Source: Sphingopyxis sp. LC363 (GTDB lineage: Bacteria > Pseudomonadota > Alphaproteobacteria > Sphingomonadales > Sphingomonadaceae). From it: a DNA stretch of 64,000 bases. A program made the position numbers and the translations under genes. How positions within the stretch are numbered: position 1 is the first letter of the stretch; every line of letters starts with the position of its first letter. The stretch covers positions 170,502 to 234,501 of the forward strand of contig NZ_JNFC01000023.1 in assembly GCF_000756385.1 (NCBI RefSeq), read 5' to 3'. Of the stretch, positions 58,001 through 64,000 are shown in pieces. The notes under the pieces are model-generated. The model saw only the letters and a program-made list of their open reading frames with translations, was not told the origin of the DNA and did not search any database.

Positions 58001-58042
58001 CTCAGACCGCTACGCCAACCTAATTCCGAATGGGACTTTTGA
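55028..58042 (+). CDS. tnpA: Tn3-family transposase
   Basis: A 1004-residue replicative transposase from the ATG at 55028 (MPTRHLTDAQRQGFARFDGE). Upstream codons to 54953 would overlap the res site. An N-terminal DUF4158 domain and a C-terminal DDE transposase domain are recognisable; the first catalytic Asp is near 692 in SADGMRFV. The late RRRILFQLNRQELRHKLGR and HGDRGEIRSPLRQGQEEQLG are typical. It appears intact, ending 16 bases before the right terminal repeat. Confidence 0.95.
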   Translation: MPTRHLTDAQRQGFARFDGEPSADQLARYFHLDQTDRDLIGTLRGDHNRLGFAVMLTSARFLGAFPVSPAEIPASVLAAVIEQLALEPGTDVDAYFAGSRRIRHLALIRTHCGFTDFGDNAVARFRLTRWLYALCWSGDDRPGPLIDRAAAWLIANKVLLPGVTVVERLVGRIRDRARTRLWRHLVASLSDDQRVRIAALFDDGDTSTFAALDALRTVPSKRMPTELFRHLDRLDAVRAFNLRPAPPRGVPATTLERLARVARVGKPSAIAALQEPRRTATVAALFHTLEAAAQDDAAELAEALLADLVKGAEAADKQARLRSLRDLDGAAMLLHAMGLLVLTDDALPLNEWRDVLFERLPRPDIEAAMSKVEAIAKPAETKPYDQLRTKWRSARRLFFEIATRIETDAAPGGKNVKAAISYLKGVDDWSSLVKMRGAPIAAVSKAWRQHVLDDDGRMRDPKAYVFAIIDAWRLAIKRRDVFAKPGIRYGDPRRGMLEGESWHNSRLMVARALGRSLEADIEIDGLSRLLDEAYRHVVARAGDNPDLRFETVADKMGIVVTPLDKLDEPESLRALRAAVQTRMPKAGMPDIFLEVMARTGFAKSFTHLSERQATVEHFEISLCATLVGGACNIGLEPIVRPEFAALRRDRLSWVGQNFIRPETIAAANAAIVSAHSRLDIVQHWGAGEVASADGMRFVAPSSAIHAGPNPKYYGQERGVTWYNMISNQFSGLTGAVIPGTLRDSLVVLALLLEQETELDPLEIMTDTAAYSDAIFGLFWLLGYRFSPRLADIGDAKLWRIDRQASYGPFDQTAWGRVKINLIRENWSDLIRLAGSLKLGHLKAAGVMRMLQVKDRPTTLAKALSELGRIIKTLHILRYIDDRPFRRRILFQLNRQELRHKLGRRVHHGDRGEIRSPLRQGQEEQLGVLGLALNSIVHWNAVYMQETVRQLSEAGTPPLPADIARLSPISWRHINFLGRYDFSVPDAVANGGLRPLRQPNSEWDF

Positions 58043-58094
58043 AAGGAAATAATGCCCCTTACGACACTTTCCTGTTCCGCTCAGCCGCACGACC

Positions 58095-58216
58095 GTGCCT
58101 GACGCCGTCGCAAACGGCGGCCTCAGACCGCTACGCCAACCTAATTCCGAATGGGACTTTTGAAAGGAAATAATGCCCCTTACGACACTTTCCTGTTCCG
58201 CTCAGCCGCACGACCC
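58095..58216. mobile_element. Outer right-end fragment of the Tn3-family transposon
   Basis: Repeats the last 122 bases of the element: GTGCCTGACGCCGTCGCAAA onward, covering the final codons of tnpA, and ends in a full 38-base terminal repeat at 58179-58216 (CTTACGACAC ... GACCC). The flanks outside the outer repeats (TACAC left, GAGTC right) do not match. Confidence 0.85.
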
Positions 58217-58378
58217 GAGTCGAGAGCGACAGGCTAGCGTCAATCTGGAGTCTAGCCTAACCGGACGTCAGGGCGCTACCGCGGTTTCTGTCAGATTAGG
58301 GTGATAAACGGAATTTGTTGACGAATGTCGTTGCGTATCATAGATTTCAACCTGACATTTTGATGGAGAGAGTGCGCA
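58217..58378. promoter_or_regulatory. Leader of the orphan resolvase, possible res remnant
   Basis: 162 bases between the outer right end and the second resolvase. It contains CTGTCAGATTAGGGTGATAA and AACCTGACATTTTGATGGAG, a spaced CTGTCAG/CTGACA-type dyad of the sort found in Tn3-family res sites upstream of tnpR. GGAGAGA precedes the GTG start. This is inference from position and symmetry. Confidence 0.35.
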
Positions 58379-58939
58379 GTGAAGGGGCAACGGATCGGCT
58401 ATGTCCGGGTCAGCACGTTCGATCAGAATGTGGATCGCCAATTGGAAGGTCAGTCGCTCGATCGGACCTTCACCGACAAGGCATCGGGCAAGGACGTCAA
58501 CCGCCCCCAGCTTGAGGCTCTGCTCACTTTCGCCCGCGAAGGCGATACCGTCGTCGTCCACAGCATGGATCGGTTGGCCCGCAATCTGGATGACCTGCGC
58601 AAGCTGGTCCAGGGCCTCACCAAGCGAGGTATCCGGATCGAGTTTGAGAAGGAAAGCCTGTCCTTCTCGGGGGAGGACTCCCCGATGGCCAATCTGATGC
58701 TCTCGGTCATGGGTGCGTTTGCTGAGTTCGAGCGCGCCCTGATCCGCGAACGGCAACGCGAAGGCATTGCGATCGCTCGGCAGCGCGGCGCCTATCGGGG
58801 GCGGAAACGGTCGCTCTCGGATGAGATGATTGCCGATCTGCACCGCCGCGTTGCCGCCGGTGAACGCAAGGCGACCATCGCGCGCGACATGGGCATCAGC
58901 CGCGAAACCCTCTACCAGTACCTTCGCGCCGCTGCCTGA
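58379..58939 (+). CDS. Orphan Tn3-family resolvase
   Basis: A 186-residue serine recombinase different from the one at 54336: Ser12 in GYVRVSTFDQNVDRQLEG, HSMDRLARNLDDLRKLVQGL, MGAFAEFERALIRERQREGI and a C-terminal helix-turn-helix (KATIARDMGISRETLYQYL). It resembles Tn3/Tn21-type resolvases. No transposase follows, so it is a relic of another Tn3-family element cut off near 58940-59000. Start GTG at 58379. Confidence 0.9.
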   Translation: MKGQRIGYVRVSTFDQNVDRQLEGQSLDRTFTDKASGKDVNRPQLEALLTFAREGDTVVVHSMDRLARNLDDLRKLVQGLTKRGIRIEFEKESLSFSGEDSPMANLMLSVMGAFAEFERALIRERQREGIAIARQRGAYRGRKRSLSDEMIADLHRRVAAGERKATIARDMGISRETLYQYLRAAA

Positions 58940-58974
58940 CACCAATGTTCACATTATGTCCGGAAAATCGTTGT

Positions 58975-59133
58975 TCAGCGTACAAAGCTTGAGGTGACGC
59001 CTACTCGCCGGCCCCCGCTCGTGCGGGGTGGGGTCGCCACAATGCCGACGCGCTCGAAATAGCGGATCGTCTCGATGTTCACGCCGGTTCGGCGCGACAA
59101 CTCGCCGATAGCTAGGCCTTTCTCATCCCTCAT
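58975..59133 (-). pseudogene. Truncated MerR-family regulator
   Basis: 52 codons, of which the first about 43 are a standard MerR helix-turn-helix (AIGELSRRTGVNIETIRYFE, RVGIVATPPRTSGGRR). After GGRR the match stops and nine unrelated residues lead to a stop. A full MerR has about 130-145 residues, so the dimerisation helix and metal-binding cysteines are gone. The break near 59004 likely marks a mobile-element junction with the orphan resolvase side. It faces the merT-like gene as an intact mer/cop regulator would. Confidence 0.82.
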
Positions 59134-59140
59134 AATTCGC

Positions 59141-59171
59141 TTGCTCCTGTAGCCGCTACAGGAGGCATTAG
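59141..59171 (+). promoter_or_regulatory. MerR-type promoter/operator
   Basis: A -35 TTGCTC (59141-59146) and -10 CATTAG (59166-59171) are separated by 19 bases, the over-long spacer typical of MerR-controlled promoters. A perfect dyad fills it: CTCCTGTAG (59144-59152), CCG, CTACAGGAG (59156-59164). It lies between the merR fragment and the merT-like gene, 26 bases before that gene's ATG. Confidence 0.75.
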
Positions 59172-59196
59172 GGGGTTATTCCGCCGGAGACGACTG

Positions 59197-59613
59197 ATGA
59201 ATAAAAGGATTTTGCCGCACGAAACCCTGGCCGCTTCCGCATCGCCACGCCGCGCCGACGCGGGGCTATCCGCCCTGGGTGCGCTGGCGAGCTTCGGCGC
59301 GGTCCTAGCCGCCGCATCCTGCTGCGTCTTGCCGCTCGCGCTGGCGGCGCTGGGCGTGGGGGCGGGCCTGTCGAGCACCTTCGCCGCGCTGATGCCTCTG
59401 CGCTGGGCCCTGACGGCGCTTTCCCTCGTCGGCCTGGCTGCCGGGTGGTGGGCGTATGTGCGGCGTCGGAGGACCTGCGCTGCGGATCGGTCCTGCACCG
59501 TGACCCTACCGTCCCGCGCAACTCCGATCATGCTCACGATCGGCACGACCCTGACGCTGACCGCGCTGATATGGGATCGCATTGAAGCGCCGCTTATAAA
59601 GGCGCTTTCCTGA
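59197..59613 (+). CDS. MerT-like metal transport protein
   Basis: A 138-residue inner-membrane protein with three hydrophobic segments (about 28-48, 60-84, 108-126). The vicinal Cys pair C42-C43 in AASCCVLPLALAALG is the mercuric-ion site of MerT; a second Cys pair (RTCAADRSC) lies in the loop after helix 2, as in MerT. MerP, MerA and others are absent. It follows the MerR-type promoter and its stop overlaps the next start (59613). Confidence 0.85.
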   Translation: MNKRILPHETLAASASPRRADAGLSALGALASFGAVLAAASCCVLPLALAALGVGAGLSSTFAALMPLRWALTALSLVGLAAGWWAYVRRRRTCAADRSCTVTLPSRATPIMLTIGTTLTLTALIWDRIEAPLIKALS

Positions 59614-59834
59614 TGCAGCTCACCTCCACGCTGACCTGTCCCGAGTGCGGCGGTGTCGCGACCGAGACGATGCCCACCAACGCCTGCCAGTTCTTCTATG
59701 ATTGCCGACATTGCGCGGCGGTGCTGCGGCCCCTGGCCGGCGACTGCTGCGTGTTCTGCTCGTTCGGCGATGTCCCATGCCCTCCGATTCAGGAGGCGAA
59801 GGCGAACGGGACCGTGGCGGGCTGCTGCGGGTGA
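59613..59834 (+). CDS. Small Cys-rich GDCCVFCS protein of metal-resistance loci
   Basis: A 73-residue protein with ten Cys: a CPECGG start, an FYDCRHC pair in the middle, and GDCCVFCSFGDVPCPPIQ near the end, closing in GCCG. Proteins with the GDCCVFCS motif are common next to merT-type and other metal-resistance genes; binding of a soft metal by the Cys is the natural inference. It starts at the merT-like stop, so the pair is translationally coupled. Confidence 0.8.
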   Translation: MQLTSTLTCPECGGVATETMPTNACQFFYDCRHCAAVLRPLAGDCCVFCSFGDVPCPPIQEAKANGTVAGCCG

Positions 59835-59850
59835 GGGGGTATCGCACCTT

Positions 59851-60435
59851 TCAATCCGGGATGAGCGCGTAACCCCGGATTTGTAGATTCGCCAAGGTTG
59901 TAAGCGCCGAATCATCGATCTCAACGCCCGAAGCCACTTGGTTCGGCATGATCTCATTTCCGACCATGGCCTGACTGCAAACGCGGATTGAAACACCGGC
60001 TTTCTGGAGAGCGGCAATCAGCGCAGCGTTCGGGTTGGCCGCTACCTTCATACGCGCCGCATATGGCGCGTTCTGCAGGACGAGCGGGGTCGCGGGACCA
60101 TGAATGATGACGGCGATGTCACCAGCCGGATGGACCTTGTCCGCGCCTAGCAGGTTCACGAAGCGCGCGACCTTCTCAAGGCTGGGATTCACTTTGTCGG
60201 GAGAGCTTGCGGCCTTGGTGACATTGAACAAGACGCGGTAGCGAAGCTTGGGATCGGGCCGCTCGGCAGCACTGGGCACGGCCACGATCCCGCCAAATCC
60301 CGGTATTACGGGATAAACCAGATTATCCTGTGCAGCTAGCGAGGTGCCGCCGGTCAGCATCGTTGCCGCGAGCAGAAATGTGGCGAAAGCTCTTTTTGGC
60401 AACCTTGCTCTCCTGTTGGACGGTAGGCGCTGCAT
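59851..60435 (-). CDS. Exported DsrE-family protein
   Basis: A 194-residue protein with an N-terminal signal (RAFATFLLAATMLTGGTSLAAQ) followed by a DsrE/F-like domain: YRVLFNVTKAA, VNLLGADKVHPAGDIAVIIHG, and the Cys-containing ALQKAGVSIRVCSQAM. DsrE proteins carry sulfur or simply bind small ligands; a periplasmic version beside a multicopper oxidase is a common pair in metal-resistance islands. It lies 27 bases downstream of that gene on the same strand. Confidence 0.85.
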   Translation of the reverse strand: MQRLPSNRRARLPKRAFATFLLAATMLTGGTSLAAQDNLVYPVIPGFGGIVAVPSAAERPDPKLRYRVLFNVTKAASSPDKVNPSLEKVARFVNLLGADKVHPAGDIAVIIHGPATPLVLQNAPYAARMKVAANPNAALIAALQKAGVSIRVCSQAMVGNEIMPNQVASGVEIDDSALTTLANLQIRGYALIPD

Positions 60436-60462
60436 AAACTCTCCAGAAGTGGGAGCCTACGC

Positions 60463-61920
60463 CTACGCAACACTGAACTGGCCCATCATTCCATTATCCT
60501 CATGTTCAAGGATATGGCAGTGATACATGAAGGGAGCGCTCTTGGCCGGCTGATCAAATCGGATGAGAAGCTCCACCGGTTCCTTGACGAGGACCGTGTC
60601 GCGCGGCCCCTGGTCGAGAACATCGGGCTGCCCGCCACCGCGGGTGAGAACATCAAAGTGGACGCCGTGAATATGGATCGGGTGGCGCATCATTTCGCCA
60701 GACACCTCCCATATTTCGGTGGAGCCTAGCTTCACCGTCTCATCGATGCGATTCATGTCGAATGGCTTGCCATTGATCGTAAGGCCGCCACCGCCGCTTC
60801 CTGAGCCCATCATGCCGCCCATGCCCATGTTGAGGCTCAGACGGCGACGGCGCACCGCCTTGCTGGCGTCGGGCCCAGTTCGTGATGCCAGAAGGGTCGG
60901 CACGACGCCGCTGGCACGAGCCTGTCCCAACGGCCGTGGTTCAAACCGCAGCACGGTCGCTGGTGCCGCGGCATCGGTCCTTCGGGCGCCACGCCCCATC
61001 ATACCCATGCCGCCCATCATCGAGCTGTTGGTATCAGCCGCCGTCACCAGCGAGGCGGACCTACCGTCCGTGAAGTCCACGAGAAGCTCGGCACGTTGGC
61101 CCGGCGCCAAGGTTATGGCTTCCAATGCCACTGCGTGTTCGAGCAGCCCCCCTTCGGTTCCGATCCAGTGAAAGCTCCGCCGATCGGAAAACGACAGCTC
61201 ATAAATCCGCGCGTTCGATGCGTTGACGAGCCGCAGGCGAACCAACCGATTTGGCACCGCCGCCAGCGGATTCACCGCGCCGTTCACAAGGATCGTGTCG
61301 CCGCGCCGGCCCTGCATGGCGACCATCATGCCGCCTGGCATGACAAGGCGACCATTTTCGAACTGGCGATCCTGGATGAGCAGGGGCAGATCGTCCACGC
61401 CATATTCTGACGGGAGCCCCAGGCCCTGCTCTTCGTCGTCGGTTACCAGCAACGCCCCAGCCAGGCCCGAATAGACTTGCTCGGCCGTCAACCCATGGAC
61501 GTGTGAGTGATAAAGGAGGGTCGCTGCGGGCTGCCGGATCGGGAGCGTGGGCCGCCAGGTCGCGCCCGGCGCGATGATCTGATGGGGGCCGCCATCCAGC
61601 TCTCCGGGGATCAGAAGCCCGTGCCAATGCACAGTCGTGTCCGCGTTGAGCCCGTTGGTCACGACAGCCGCCACGTCGTCGCCACGGCGCACCCTGATCG
61701 TCGGTCCGAGATAGCTGCCATTATACCCGAGCGTGTCACTCGGCCGGCCTGGATAAAATGAAGTCGTTCCGGACTGGACCCGTAGCGCGAATGAGCGGCC
61801 AGGCCGTGCGTCCAACAGCGGCGGCATCGGAAGCGGGTTTGCACCTCCCCCGCCGAGGCCCGGCGTGGAGCGCGAGCAAGCGGTGGTTGTGGACCTATCG
61901 GCGTTCTCGAAAATCGGCAT
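60463..61920 (-). CDS. Multicopper oxidase (CueO/CopA-like)
   Basis: A copper-dependent oxidase of three cupredoxin domains, 485 residues. All four copper-ligand motifs are seen: HWHG and HSHVHG in domain 1, HPIHIHG and HCHILEHEDNGMM in domain 3 (type 1 copper with a Met ligand). A Met-rich stretch (SSMMGGMGMMGRG, NMGMGGMMGSGS) is typical of cuprous oxidases. The start is uncertain: family homology begins at NPLPMPPLLDARPG, about residue 27, and neither this ATG nor the open frame up to GTG at 62076 (537 residues) yields a Tat or Sec signal. Confidence 0.85.
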   Translation of the reverse strand: MPIFENADRSTTTACSRSTPGLGGGGANPLPMPPLLDARPGRSFALRVQSGTTSFYPGRPSDTLGYNGSYLGPTIRVRRGDDVAAVVTNGLNADTTVHWHGLLIPGELDGGPHQIIAPGATWRPTLPIRQPAATLLYHSHVHGLTAEQVYSGLAGALLVTDDEEQGLGLPSEYGVDDLPLLIQDRQFENGRLVMPGGMMVAMQGRRGDTILVNGAVNPLAAVPNRLVRLRLVNASNARIYELSFSDRRSFHWIGTEGGLLEHAVALEAITLAPGQRAELLVDFTDGRSASLVTAADTNSSMMGGMGMMGRGARRTDAAAPATVLRFEPRPLGQARASGVVPTLLASRTGPDASKAVRRRRLSLNMGMGGMMGSGSGGGGLTINGKPFDMNRIDETVKLGSTEIWEVSGEMMRHPIHIHGVHFDVLTRGGGQPDVLDQGPRDTVLVKEPVELLIRFDQPAKSAPFMYHCHILEHEDNGMMGQFSVA

Positions 61921-62148
61921 ACTAATCAATATGTTGCAACAAGACACGGTGGGAGTGGAGCCGTTAATAGGGGTATGTAATTCGCCTCGACTAGTCGAAA
62001 ATTCGGTGTGCCCGTGCCGATCCCGCAAGGGACCGGACCTACACGCTGATGCATGACTTTCATGACTCATCGCCACTGCAACAACAAGGGCTGACCTCCG
62101 ATGAGCCTGCGGACCGCAGTCGTCAGGTTTCTGAGGCCAGCCCCCATC
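61921..62148. other. AT-richer spacer upstream of the multicopper oxidase
   Basis: 228 bases between two minus-strand genes, less GC-rich than its surroundings. The open frame of the oxidase continues upstream to 62076 but without recognisable homology. A TTGCAACA and TATTGATTAGTAT stretch on the minus strand could be part of a promoter. Nothing else is seen. Confidence 0.4.
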
Positions 62149-62391
62149 TCAATTAGTGTCGGCCTCAGATTGATCTGTGGCGGCAGACGCGAACGATATG
62201 CGCCTGCACGCGGTCAAGTTTGACCGATCCCATCGATCGAGCTCGTCTGTAGGATATAAGATCGCCTTGCCGATCTTGATATATGACGGCCCGTTTCTCT
62301 TGCATCGCCAGTTTCGCAACGTGCCGTTGCTGACCTTGTTACGATAGCGTTCGACGACCTCTTCGCAGGTCAGATAAGCAGGGTCAGACAC
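62149..62391 (-). CDS. Helix-turn-helix (AlpA/excisionase-like) protein
   Basis: An 80-residue protein with one winged-helix-type DNA-binding domain: YLTCEEVVERYRNKVSNGTL, then RNWRCKRNGPSYIKIGKAI and LYPTDELDRW, the layout of the MerR-superfamily excisionase-like HTH_17. Such small proteins regulate integrases and plasmid or phage genes. A perfect 23-base palindrome lies 26 bases before the start, which suggests it controls itself. Confidence 0.82.
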   Translation of the reverse strand: MSDPAYLTCEEVVERYRNKVSNGTLRNWRCKRNGPSYIKIGKAILYPTDELDRWDRSNLTACRRISFASAATDQSEADTN

Positions 62392-62416
62392 AGGATCTCC
62401 AAGCTAGAATGATAAA

Positions 62417-62439
62417 TTGTGCAACAGCCTGTTGCACAA
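62417..62439. promoter_or_regulatory. 23-base perfect palindrome (putative operator)
   Basis: TTGTGCAACAG (62417-62427), a central C, then CTGTTGCACAA (62429-62439). Position just upstream of the HTH gene and in the AT-rich stretch suggests an operator. Confidence 0.65.
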
Positions 62440-62708
62440 ATGCAGGCACGATACGCATGGGCGCGGGCACTTCCACGATCCCGTCTAAAAGAGCGATCCG
62501 TCCGCAGTCGCTGACCTGTCCGGTCGAGCGCAAACTCTCGCCGCTATCGAGCCCGCGAGCTGATACTTGGCATTACTTGGACGATTGAAGTGCTGATTGA
62601 TAAAAAAGAGTAGAAAATCACGGCCCGTTTGGCCGGCCATCTCGCAAAACGCAGCAATGCAACCTAACTTTGAGTCGATATGAAAGCTTCGAGCGAGAGG
62701 GGGGGATT
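62440..62708. other. Non-coding spacer
   Basis: Together with the palindrome this makes a 317-base gene-free gap. The sequence is of mixed composition, with an AT-rich run TTGATAAAAAAGAGTAGAAA near 62596 that could belong to a promoter for the downstream DUF2158 gene, and GAGAGGGGGG before that gene's ATG. Nothing else is seen. Confidence 0.5.
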
Positions 62709-62933
62709 ATGGAGTTTGCGCCGGGCGATACGGTTCAGCTGAAATCGGGCGGACCGATCATGACGGTTGAGCAGGTCGGCGAGTATTGGTCGATCGAAGG
62801 CACCGCGGTTTGGTGCGTGTGGTTTGAGAAGGTTGGCAACAAGCAAGTCGCCTCGCGGGAGACATTCGCCGCTGTTGCGCTGGATAAATCCGAGCGACCT
62901 GGTTTCGCGTCGTTTCAGGTGACGCGAGGCTGA
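62709..62933 (+). CDS. DUF2158 (YodC-like) protein
   Basis: A 74-residue protein whose FAPGDTVQLKSGGPIMTVEQVG and VWCVWFEKVGNKQVASRETF match DUF2158, a small SH3-like beta domain of unknown function common on mobile DNA. The ATG at 62709 has GAGAGGGGGG upstream; 13 further codons are possible but lack support. It stops three bases before the caspase fragment, so the two were one transcript. Confidence 0.85.
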   Translation: MEFAPGDTVQLKSGGPIMTVEQVGEYWSIEGTAVWCVWFEKVGNKQVASRETFAAVALDKSERPGFASFQVTRG

Positions 62934-62936
62934 TCG

Positions 62937-63305
62937 ATGATCCGGGGGGCGTTCATCGGCATCGATCGGCATGCGGATCCCTTTATCGGTGATCTGACGG
63001 GAGCTGCGCGCGACGCCACTGCCTTGTGGGCGGTGCTGTCGGATAGCATCGCCGACCTCGACGCACCCCTCATCACGGACGATGCGGCGACAGTGGTTGC
63101 GATGCGCGATGTTCTCGATGCGACGCTAGGCGCTGCGGATGAAGACGATGTGGTGATCCTCGGGTTCGCCGGACACGGAAATCCTGACAGTCCCACCGGT
63201 GCGGCTTTTGCAGTTCGACCGGTTCCTGCAACTGAACCCGCAACTGGAAACCGAGCCGCTGCGCGTCATGATCGATCGATGGGCGGCGACGAAAGGCACG
63301 CGTAA
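62937..63305 (+). pseudogene. Caspase-like (peptidase C14) N-terminal fragment
   Basis: The first about 85 residues are the N-terminal half of a caspase/metacaspase fold: RGAFIGIDRHADPFIGDLTG, a helix, then the His of the dyad in DVVILGFAGHGNPD. After GNPD the frame enters unrelated sequence that is a recombinase gene read in another frame, so the catalytic Cys strand and the effector domain are lost. The break is near 63188. Bacterial caspase proteins often act in signalling or phage defence; which one this was cannot be said. Confidence 0.75.
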
Positions 63306-63873
63306 CCATGCATATGAGCGCGAAAACCTTGAGCGCCTCTTTGCCAAAATCCAGCGGCGGTGCGATCCGTCAGCTCCTCGGCGTCGACCGGATCCGAGAC
63401 CCCAAAAAGAGGTCCGCAAGCAGTGGCGAACGCCTCATATCTACTCTCCTGTCGACGTACGGCGCATGCTCGACATTGCCCGTTCGTATCCCTCTCCGCG
63501 GGCAACACTTCGTCCGTTGAGCATCTACACCATGCTGTTGCTGGCCTACTGTGCGGGTCTGCGGCGGGGAGAGTTGGCCAGGCTGGATCTTGGTGACGTT
63601 AATCCCGGTGACGGCACCATCACGGTTCGGCAGACCAAGTTCTTCAAGACCCGAATTCTGCCACTTCCTGACAGTGTGATGATGGAACTCCGGGCCTACA
63701 TCGCTGCACGGCGTCAGGTCGGCGCATCGCAGGACCCGCACTCTGCTCTGTTCTGGCACGTCCAGGGCAGATCCCGCTACACGCCCGAAATGATCACCTG
63801 GTTGCTCACAGACGTCGTACGTCGCGCCGGATTGAAACCACTGCAAGGGCAGTTCGGGCCTCGCGTTCATGAT
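63199..63873 (+). pseudogene. Tyrosine recombinase fragment (RIT-type), both ends broken
   Basis: A phage-integrase-family sequence: an N-terminal SAM-like part (DRFLQLNPQLETEPLRVMID) and a catalytic core with the first Arg in CAGLRRGELARLDLGD, the Lys in TKFFKTRILPLP, and the start of the H-x-x-R box at RVHD. It stops there, where an IS-like end begins, so the second Arg and the Tyr nucleophile are missing. The 5' end fuses out of frame to the caspase fragment. The sequence resembles recombinases of the recombinase-in-trio elements. Confidence 0.75.
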
Positions 63874-64000
63874 TGTCAACGGCGGAGCAAAAGTCGGCCA
63901 TTCGGCGGCGTAAAACCAGGCCATCGTGTTACATGCCGGGGGGAGTGGCGTGAGGGCGTAGCCCGAGGGCCACTCCCCCCGGCATTGGTGTAATTTTCAG
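63874..64000. mobile_element. End of a probable IS21-family insertion sequence
   Basis: Starts TGTCAACGGCGGAGCAAAAG at 63874, right inside the recombinase H-x-x-R box, with a following GGCGGCGTAAAACCAGGCCA as a second, imperfect repeat of the same unit. Multiple terminal repeats and a TGT start fit IS21-family ends. A strong hairpin with arms CCGGGGGGAGTGGC and GCCACTCCCCCCGG follows (63943-63985). The body lies beyond the window. Confidence 0.6.

Larger units (their letters stand above)
54305..58094. mobile_element. Tn3-family transposon, complete inner copy
   Basis: Left 38-base terminal repeat at 54305-54342; right repeat from 58058 ending at 58094, where it reads GACC then G, one terminal base short. 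Inside are a divergent resolvase and transposase with a res-like site between them, and no cargo. The length of about 3.8 kb fits a minimal Tn3-family unit. No matching 5-base target duplication is seen at either the inner or the outer boundaries. Confidence 0.88.

Noticed and set aside
54168..58221. 5-base target duplication at the transposon ends
   Set aside because: I compared flanks at both outer and inner boundaries. TACAC/GAGTC and GAGTT/GTGCC do not match. The partial likeness of GAGTT and GAGTC is not a proper pairing.

Overview
The window is GC-rich DNA from an alphaproteobacterium. Gene content points to the Sphingomonadaceae, most likely Sphingopyxis or a close relative. The evidence is 5-aminolevulinate synthase (C4 haem pathway), betaine-lipid genes btaAB, the ScfR-type regulator of propionyl-CoA metabolism, carboxyspermidine-type polyamine genes, and families of short palindromic repeats of the GTCATCCCGGCGAAGGCCGGGATG kind between genes. 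The genus is an inference; no rRNA or tRNA gene was seen.

Bases 1-54172 look like ordinary chromosome. In order they hold: the 3' end of ispE with an N-formylglutamate amidohydrolase; ilvD; the NAD(P)HX repair enzyme and an RNA m5U methyltransferase; two tandem MAPEG proteins, a class III CoA transferase and an MFS transporter; a polyamine cluster (ornithine decarboxylase, carboxynorspermidine decarboxylase and dehydrogenase) interleaved with a cyclic-nucleotide-domain flavoprotein, a DUF486 protein and a proline iminopeptidase-like hydrolase; threonine dehydratase; btaAB behind a Pho-box-like site; a cytochrome b561-YceI fusion; nitroreductase and hemA; murI, plsY and dprA; a secreted vWA protein; topA; a secreted lipase-like hydrolase; and the lepB-rnc-era operon. 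Then come pgi, gor and the propionyl-CoA block.

The propionyl-CoA block (40499-51538) is a functional unit. A divergent ScfR regulator faces pccB, mce, mcm, bioB and pccA, so propionyl-CoA is carboxylated (with biotin from the embedded bioB), epimerised and isomerised to succinyl-CoA. The 212-base divergent spacer holds two TTTGCAAA elements and a striking 15-base-arm palindrome.

From 54173 to the end the window is a layered mobile region. A Tn3-family transposon with doubled ends has cut the 3' end off an MHS-family transporter, whose remainder is not seen. Next come an orphan resolvase, a truncated merR facing an intact-looking MerR-type operator and a merT-like gene, a DsrE protein, a multicopper oxidase without a visible export signal, a small HTH gene with a 23-base palindrome upstream, a DUF2158 gene, a caspase-domain fragment broken by a tyrosine-recombinase fragment, and finally a probable IS21-family end. 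No CRISPR array was seen.
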